A stretch of DNA of 64,000 nucleotides, from assembly GCA_009746045.1 (NCBI GenBank), contig RPFO01001625.1:32976-96975 (forward strand), read 5' to 3'. Below are positions 56,561-64,000 of this stretch, in pieces. The notes beneath the pieces are model-generated. The model was not told the DNA's origin, searched no databases, and worked only from the letters and a program-made list of their open reading frames with translations. A program made the position numbers and the translations under genes. The DNA is from Mesostigma viride. Lineage: Eukaryota; Streptophyta; Mesostigmatophyceae; Mesostigmatales; Mesostigmataceae. Position 1 is the first letter of the stretch; each line of letters begins with the position of its first letter.

Positions 56561-59500
56561 GGCCGCGGTGCCGCACCTCGGCGCAGGTTTTTTCAGCTGT
56601 GCATGGAGAAAAAAACGTGTCTCAATCCAGGAACCCCCGTCGGTTCATCATGTCAGCCTAGAAAACTGGAGCGGTGGAGCCACAACTAACGGGAAAGCCG
56701 CATTCAAATTCGCCTAGCCCACGGGTCACAATTGGCCGACAGGTAGATGCAGCCAGCCCCGGGCGTGTCGCAGACAGTAATCACTACGTAGGCCGCGGTG
56801 CCGCACCTCGGCGCAGGTTTTTTCAGCTGTGCATGGAGAAAAAAACGTGTCTCAATCCAGGAACCCCCGTCGGTTCATCATGTCAGCCTAGAAAACTGGA
56901 GCGGTGGAGCCACAACTAACGGGAAAGCCGCATTCAAATTCGCCTAGCCCACGGGTCACAATTGGCCGACAGGTAGATGCAGCCAGCCCCGGGCGTGTCG
57001 CAGACAGTAATCACTACGTAGGCCGCGGTGCCGCACCTCGGCGCAGGTTTTTTCAGCTGTGCATGGAGAAAAAAACGTGTCTCAATCCAGGAACCCCCGT
57101 CGGTTCATCATGTCAGCCTAGAAAACTGGAGCGGTGGAGCCACAACTAACGGGAAAGCCGCATTCAAATTCGCCTAGCCCACGGGTCACAATTGGCCGAC
57201 AGGTAGATGCAGCCAGCCCCGGGCGTGTCGCAGACAGTAATCACTACGTAGGCCGCGGTGCCGCACCTCGGCGCAGGTTTTTTCAGCTGTGCATGGAGAA
57301 AAAAACGTGTCTCAATCCAGGAACCCCCGTCGGTTCATCATGTCAGCCTAGAAAACTGGAGCGGTGGAGCCACAACTAACGGGAAAGCCGCATTCAAATT
57401 CGCCTAGCCCACGGGTCACAATTGGCCGACAGGTAGATGCAGCCAGCCCCGGGCGTGTCGCAGACAGTAATCACTACGTAGGCCGCGGTGCCGCACCTCG
57501 GCGCAGGTTTTTTCAGCTGTGCATGGAGAAAAAAACGTGTCTCAATCCAGGAACCCCCGTCGGTTCATCATGTCAGCCTAGAAAACTGGAGCGGTGGAGC
57601 CACAACTAACGGGAAAGCCGCATTCAAATTCGCCTAGCCCACGGGTCACAATTGGCCGACAGGTAGATGCAGCCAGCCCCGGGCGTGTCGCAGACAGTAA
57701 TCACTACGTAGGCCGCGGTGCCGCACCTCGGCGCAGGTTTTTTCAGCTGTGCATGGAGAAAAAAACGTGTCTCAATCCAGGAACCCCCGTCGGTTCATCA
57801 TGTCAGCCTAGAAAACTGGAGCGGTGGAGCCACAACTAACGGGAAAGCCGCATTCAAATTCGCCTAGCCCACGGGTCACAATTGGCCGACAGGTAGATGC
57901 AGCCAGCCCCGGGCGTGTCGCAGACAGTAATCACTACGTAGGCCGCGGTGCCGCACCTCGGCGCAGGTTTTTTCAGCTGTGCATGGAGAAAAAAACGTGT
58001 CTCAATCCAGGAACCCCCGTCGGTTCATCATGTCAGCCTAGAAAACTGGAGCGGTGGAGCCACAACTAACGGGAAAGCCGCATTCAAATTCGCCTAGCCC
58101 ACGGGTCACAATTGGCCGACAGGTAGATGCAGCCAGCCCCGGGCGTGTCGCAGACAGTAATCACTACGTAGGCCGCGGTGCCGCACCTCGGCGCAGGTTT
58201 TTTCAGCTGTGCATGGAGAAAAAAACGTGTCTCAATCCAGGAACCCCCGTCGGTTCATCATGTCAGCCTAGAAAACTGGAGCGGTGGAGCCACAACTAAC
58301 GGGAAAGCCGCATTCAAATTCGCCTAGCCCACGGGTCACAATTGGCCGACAGGTAGATGCAGCCAGCCCCGGGCGTGTCGCAGACAGTAATCACTACGTA
58401 GGCCGCGGTGCCGCACCTCGGCGCAGGTTTTTTCAGCTGTGCATGGAGAAAAAAACGTGTCTCAATCCAGGAACCCCCGTCGGTTCATCATGTCAGCCTA
58501 GAAAACTGGAGCGGTGGAGCCACAACTAACGGGAAAGCCGCATTCAAATTCGCCTAGCCCACGGGTCACAATTGGCCGACAGGTAGATGCAGCCAGCCCC
58601 GGGCGTGTCGCAGACAGTAATCACTACGTAGGCCGCGGTGCCGCACCTCGGCGCAGGTTTTTTCAGCTGTGCATGGAGAAAAAAACGTGTCTCAATCCAG
58701 GAACCCCCGTCGGTTCATCATGTCAGCCTAGAAAACTGGAGCGGTGGAGCCACAACTAACGGGAAAGCCGCATTCAAATTCGCCTAGCCCACGGGTCACA
58801 ATTGGCCGACAGGTAGATGCAGCCAGCCCCGGGCGTGTCGCAGACAGTAATCACTACGTAGGCCGCGGTGCCGCACCTCGGCGCAGGTTTTTTCAGCTGT
58901 GCATGGAGAAAAAAACGTGTCTCAATCCAGGAACCCCCGTCGGTTCATCATGTCAGCCTAGAAAACTGGAGCGGTGGAGCCACAACTAACGGGAAAGCCG
59001 CATTCAAATTCGCCTAGCCCACGGGTCACAATTGGCCGACAGGTAGATGCAGCCAGCCCCGGGCGTGTCGCAGACAGTAATCACTACGTAGGCCGCGGTG
59101 CCGCACCTCGGCGCAGGTTTTTTCAGCTGTGCATGGAGAAAAAAACGTGTCTCAATCCAGGAACCCCCGTCGGTTCATCATGTCAGCCTAGAAAACTGGA
59201 GCGGTGGAGCCACAACTAACGGGAAAGCCGCATTCAAATTCGCCTAGCCCACGGGTCACAATTGGCCGACAGGTAGATGCAGCCAGCCCCGGGCGTGTCG
59301 CAGACAGTAATCACTACGTAGGCCGCGGTGCCGCACCTCGGCGCAGGTTTTTTCAGCTGTGCATGGAGAAAAAAACGTGTCTCAATCCAGGAACCCCCGT
59401 CGGTTCATCATGTCAGCCTAGAAAACTGGAGCGGTGGAGCCACAACTAACGGGAAAGCCGCATTCAAATTCGCCTAGCCCACGGGTCACAATTGGCCGAC

Positions 59501-62500
59501 AGGTAGATGCAGCCAGCCCCGGGCGTGTCGCAGACAGTAATCACTACGTAGGCCGCGGTGCCGCACCTCGGCGCAGGTTTTTTCAGCTGTGCATGGAGAA
59601 AAAAACGTGTCTCAATCCAGGAACCCCCGTCGGTTCATCATGTCAGCCTAGAAAACTGGAGCGGTGGAGCCACAACTAACGGGAAAGCCGCATTCAAATT
59701 CGCCTAGCCCACGGGTCACAATTGGCCGACAGGTAGATGCAGCCAGCCCCGGGCGTGTCGCAGACAGTAATCACTACGTAGGCCGCGGTGCCGCACCTCG
59801 GCGCAGGTTTTTTCAGCTGTGCATGGAGAAAAAAACGTGTCTCAATCCAGGAACCCCCGTCGGTTCATCATGTCAGCCTAGAAAACTGGAGCGGTGGAGC
59901 CACAACTAACGGGAAAGCCGCATTCAAATTCGCCTAGCCCACGGGTCACAATTGGCCGACAGGTAGATGCAGCCAGCCCCGGGCGTGTCGCAGACAGTAA
60001 TCACTACGTAGGCCGCGGTGCCGCACCTCGGCGCAGGTTTTTTCAGCTGTGCATGGAGAAAAAAACGTGTCTCAATCCAGGAACCCCCGTCGGTTCATCA
60101 TGTCAGCCTAGAAAACTGGAGCGGTGGAGCCACAACTAACGGGAAAGCCGCATTCAAATTCGCCTAGCCCACGGGTCACAATTGGCCGACAGGTAGATGC
60201 AGCCAGCCCCGGGCGTGTCGCAGACAGTAATCACTACGTAGGCCGCGGTGCCGCACCTCGGCGCAGGTTTTTTCAGCTGTGCATGGAGAAAAAAACGTGT
60301 CTCAATCCAGGAACCCCCGTCGGTTCATCATGTCAGCCTAGAAAACTGGAGCGGTGGAGCCACAACTAACGGGAAAGCCGCATTCAAATTCGCCTAGCCC
60401 ACGGGTCACAATTGGCCGACAGGTAGATGCAGCCAGCCCCGGGCGTGTCGCAGACAGTAATCACTACGTAGGCCGCGGTGCCGCACCTCGGCGCAGGTTT
60501 TTTCAGCTGTGCATGGAGAAAAAAACGTGTCTCAATCCAGGAACCCCCGTCGGTTCATCATGTCAGCCTAGAAAACTGGAGCGGTGGAGCCACAACTAAC
60601 GGGAAAGCCGCATTCAAATTCGCCTAGCCCACGGGTCACAATTGGCCGACAGGTAGATGCAGCCAGCCCCGGGCGTGTCGCAGACAGTAATCACTACGTA
60701 GGCCGCGGTGCCGCACCTCGGCGCAGGTTTTTTCAGCTGTGCATGGAGAAAAAAACGTGTCTCAATCCAGGAACCCCCGTCGGTTCATCATGTCAGCCTA
60801 GAAAACTGGAGCGGTGGAGCCACAACTAACGGGAAAGCCGCATTCAAATTCGCCTAGCCCACGGGTCACAATTGGCCGACAGGTAGATGCAGCCAGCCCC
60901 GGGCGTGTCGCAGACAGTAATCACTACGTAGGCCGCGGTGCCGCACCTCGGCGCAGGTTTTTTCAGCTGTGCATGGAGAAAAAAACGTGTCTCAATCCAG
61001 GAACCCCCGTCGGTTCATCATGTCAGCCTAGAAAACTGGAGCGGTGGAGCCACAACTAACGGGAAAGCCGCATTCAAATTCGCCTAGCCCACGGGTCACA
61101 ATTGGCCGACAGGTAGATGCAGCCAGCCCCGGGCGTGTCGCAGACAGTAATCACTACGTAGGCCGCGGTGCCGCACCTCGGCGCAGGTTTTTTCAGCTGT
61201 GCATGGAGAAAAAAACGTGTCTCAATCCAGGAACCCCCGTCGGTTCATCATGTCAGCCTAGAAAACTGGAGCGGTGGAGCCACAACTAACGGGAAAGCCG
61301 CATTCAAATTCGCCTAGCCCACGGGTCACAATTGGCCGACAGGTAGATGCAGCCAGCCCCGGGCGTGTCGCAGACAGTAATCACTACGTAGGCCGCGGTG
61401 CCGCACCTCGGCGCAGGTTTTTTCAGCTGTGCATGGAGAAAAAAACGTGTCTCAATCCAGGAACCCCCGTCGGTTCATCATGTCAGCCTAGAAAACTGGA
61501 GCGGTGGAGCCACAACTAACGGGAAAGCCGCATTCAAATTCGCCTAGCCCACGGGTCACAATTGGCCGACAGGTAGATGCAGCCAGCCCCGGGCGTGTCG
61601 CAGACAGTAATCACTACGTAGGCCGCGGTGCCGCACCTCGGCGCAGGTTTTTTCAGCTGTGCATGGAGAAAAAAACGTGTCTCAATCCAGGAACCCCCGT
61701 CGGTTCATCATGTCAGCCTAGAAAACTGGAGCGGTGGAGCCACAACTAACGGGAAAGCCGCATTCAAATTCGCCTAGCCCACGGGTCACAATTGGCCGAC
61801 AGGTAGATGCAGCCAGCCCCGGGCGTGTCGCAGACAGTAATCACTACGTAGGCCGCGGTGCCGCACCTCGGCGCAGGTTTTTTCAGCTGTGCATGGAGAA
61901 AAAAACGTGTCTCAATCCAGGAACCCCCGTCGGTTCATCATGTCAGCCTAGAAAACTGGAGCGGTGGAGCCACAACTAACGGGAAAGCCGCATTCAAATT
62001 CGCCTAGCCCACGGGTCACAATTGGCCGACAGGTAGATGCAGCCAGCCCCGGGCGTGTCGCAGACAGTAATCACTACGTAGGCCGCGGTGCCGCACCTCG
62101 GCGCAGGTTTTTTCAGCTGTGCATGGAGAAAAAAACGTGTCTCAATCCAGGAACCCCCGTCGGTTCATCATGTCAGCCTAGAAAACTGGAGCGGTGGAGC
62201 CACAACTAACGGGAAAGCCGCATTCAAATTCGCCTAGCCCACGGGTCACAATTGGCCGACAGGTAGATGCAGCCAGCCCCGGGCGTGTCGCAGACAGTAA
62301 TCACTACGTAGGCCGCGGTGCCGCACCTCGGCGCAGGTTTTTTCAGCTGTGCATGGAGAAAAAAACGTGTCTCAATCCAGGAACCCCCGTCGGTTCATCA
62401 TGTCAGCCTAGAAAACTGGAGCGGTGGAGCCACAACTAACGGGAAAGCCGCATTCAAATTCGCCTAGCCCACGGGTCACAATTGGCCGACAGGTAGATGC

Positions 62501-63327
62501 AGCCAGCCCCGGGCGTGTCGCAGACAGTAATCACTACGTAGGCCGCGGTGCCGCACCTCGGCGCAGGTTTTTTCAGCTGTGCATGGAGAAAAAAACGTGT
62601 CTCAATCCAGGAACCCCCGTCGGTTCATCATGTCAGCCTAGAAAACTGGAGCGGTGGAGCCACAACTAACGGGAAAGCCGCATTCAAATTCGCCTAGCCC
62701 ACGGGTCACAATTGGCCGACAGGTAGATGCAGCCAGCCCCGGGCGTGTCGCAGACAGTAATCACTACGTAGGCCGCGGTGCCGCACCTCGGCGCAGGTTT
62801 TTTCAGCTGTGCATGGAGAAAAAAACGTGTCTCAATCCAGGAACCCCCGTCGGTTCATCATGTCAGCCTAGAAAACTGGAGCGGTGGAGCCACAACTAAC
62901 GGGAAAGCCGCATTCAAATTCGCCTAGCCCACGGGTCACAATTGGCCGACAGGTAGATGCAGCCAGCCCCGGGCGTGTCGCAGACAGTAATCACTACGTA
63001 GGCCGCGGTGCCGCACCTCGGCGCAGGTTTTTTCAGCTGTGCATGGAGAAAAAAACGTGTCTCAATCCAGGAACCCCCGTCGGTTCATCATGTCAGCCTA
63101 GAAAACTGGAGCGGTGGAGCCACAACTAACGGGAAAGCCGCATTCAAATTCGCCTAGCCCACGGGTCACAATTGGCCGACAGGTAGATGCAGCCAGCCCC
63201 GGGCGTGTCGCAGACAGTAATCACTACGTAGGCCGCGGTGCCGCACCTCGGCGCAGGTTTTTCATTGGATTCTCAATCCAGGAACCCCCGTCGGTTCATC
63301 ATGTCAGCCTAGAAAACTGGAGCGGTG
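56561..63327. repeat. 230-bp tandem array, 29 full copies plus a partial
   Basis: Units start at GGCCGCGGTGCCGCACCTCG every 230 bp from 56561; the 30th starts at 63231. The units I compared look identical and the same 81-codon shadow frame recurs unchanged in 28 of them. The last unit has a deletion around 63261 and ends at GAGCGGTGG. The array directly abuts the 5' side of LINE type 3. It may be the LINE's promoter monomers, as in mouse L1, or a satellite into which the LINE inserted. Confidence 0.97.
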
Positions 63328-63340
63328 GATATATATATTC

Positions 63341-63477
63341 GATAGAGGCATGCCTCTTATTTAATTTCAAGACCTAGGTGCTCTTAATTAATCTCGGCCC
63401 CGGCCTCCGCTAATTTGCTAATTTGCTAAATTTGCTAAAAAAAGGCCAATTTCACCCCGACTGGCGTGAAAAAGTTG
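63341..63477. repeat. Relative of the 50341-50400 spacer repeat
   Basis: GCATGCCTCTTATTTAATTT and CCAATTTCACCCCGACTGG match blocks at 50300-50400, with GCTAATTT units in place of the GAGAATTT units. Confidence 0.6.
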
Positions 63478-63490
63478 TGTAGATCATTGA

Positions 63491-63560
63491 ATTGAATTGA
63501 ATTGAATTGTAACATAACTCCGTTGGGAGTATATGTAGCACATGCCCTTGAGAGGGGGCA
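63491..63560 (-). mobile_element. 70-bp LINE tail with perfect 13-bp TSD
   Basis: On the minus strand it reads ATGTGCTACATATACTCCCA, then ACGGAG and an AATTC-type tail, like the 3' end at 33480-33543. TGTAGATCATTGA occurs exactly at 63478-63490 and 63561-63573. Confidence 0.85.
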
Positions 63561-63573
63561 TGTAGATCATTGA

Positions 63574-63645
63574 TTAATTAATTAATTAGGAGCATAACTC
63601 CGTGGAGTATATGTAGCACATAGCCCTGAGAAGGGGCATATGAGC
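63574..63645 (-). mobile_element. Second LINE tail of the same family
   Basis: (TTAA)n, then GGAGCATAACTCCGTGGAGT and TATGTAGCACATAGCCC: the same 3' end with a different microsatellite. The 63491-63560 copy inserted at its edge. Confidence 0.75.
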
Positions 63646-64000
63646 CTATAATACATTCTAAGCTACTTCCTGCAAGGGTGGGAATGTAAACAACACTTGC
63701 TCTAGGTGCACCAGGGCACCCGCACCTCATGGTCTATCACGCTAATGCCCGGGTAAGGGGGGAGCATGCCTGTGAGGGGGAAGATCATCATGGCTATACA
63801 AGAGCTATGGCATGGCTTCTCAGCAGAGAGTGACTCCCTGCATGGGCAACAACATTACTAAATAAGGCTAGGCATCGTCTGGAGTGTGGCACATCATAGG
63901 CCACATGTACATGACTAAAAAGGCTAGGCCTCAGCTGGTATAGTGCCTGTAGTAGGCGGGCATGTACAAGGCCACTTGTCTAACTATTCTACACTACTGC
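63646..64000. other. Unassigned sequence at the window edge
   Basis: No gene or repeat recognised; two related AGGCTAGGC-containing stretches occur near 63862 and 63920. Confidence 0.35.

Larger units (their letters stand above)
51012..63340 (-). mobile_element. LINE type 3 (RLE class) plus its 5' tandem array
   Basis: The 3' end lies near 51022, a ~200-bp 3' UTR precedes the stop at 51229, coding extends to the ATG at 56435, and a 230-bp tandem array follows to 63327. ATATATATTC occurs at 51012-51021 and 63331-63340 and may be the target duplication of the whole composite; its AT-rich simplicity makes this tentative. If true, array and LINE moved as one unit. Otherwise the LINE stops at 56560 and the array is separate. 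Confidence 0.6.

Noticed and set aside
56561-63327. CRISPR-like array
   Set aside because: The whole 230-bp unit is identical with no variable spacers, and the context is a eukaryotic LINE.
56674-63377. 81-codon frame repeated 28 times on the plus strand
   Set aside because: It is a by-product of the 230-bp array; composition is not protein-like and it overlaps each unit border.

Overview
The window looks like nuclear DNA of a green-lineage eukaryote, most likely a streptophyte alga, although the species cannot be named from the sequence. The protein genes are split by GT-AG introns. Three of them have their closest relatives in plants: a SYP7-type syntaxin, an ILR3-type bHLH factor that keeps the plant family's C-terminal block, and a DUF1990 protein of the plant layout. 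Coding exons are GC-rich. Introns and spacers are full of LINE copies, SINE-like repeats and long microsatellites. All exon models here were built by hand from reading frame, splice sites and recalled family patterns; no search or transcript data were available.

Layout. 1-3000: nested retroelement debris, namely a decayed LINE reverse transcriptase, a dispersed repeat called R here, a tRNA-related SINE-like repeat called S, and three LINE 3' ends with readable target-site duplications. 4773-9933 (-): SYP7 Qc-SNARE, 8 exons. 10966-18621 (+): a 9-exon gene for a predicted type I membrane protein with a seven-bladed SBBP propeller, two Ig-like modules, one membrane span and a tail carrying a nine-residue Thr-Pro repeat. 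18622-22527: spacer with decayed repeats. 22528-26383 (-): WD40 propeller protein, 3 exons. 26384-28412: repeats and LINE fragments. 28413-33543 (+): a full-length but frameshifted LINE with a 12-bp target-site duplication. 33863-34880: a CCCT microsatellite and an S repeat. 35266-37817 (-): DUF1990 protein, 4 exons. 38311-43906 (-): a second LINE type plus two truncated copies of its 3' end. 44790-49198 (+): bHLH factor, 5 exons, with large microsatellites in its introns. 49199-51011: duplicated spacer repeats. 51012-63340 (-): a third LINE type whose single long reading frame, broken once at a run of nine G, carries PHD, RING-H2 and C2H2 zinc fingers, a reverse transcriptase and a restriction-like endonuclease. 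Its 5' side abuts about 29.4 copies of a 230-bp tandem repeat that look identical. 63341-64000: more LINE 3' ends, then unassigned sequence.

The host genes belong to unrelated processes (membrane fusion, surface sensing or adhesion, scaffolding, transcription), and nothing suggests they act together. Mobile elements dominate the window and at least five insertions can be read to the base. The least familiar items are the zinc-finger-rich LINE with its tandem array and the SBBP-Ig transmembrane protein.
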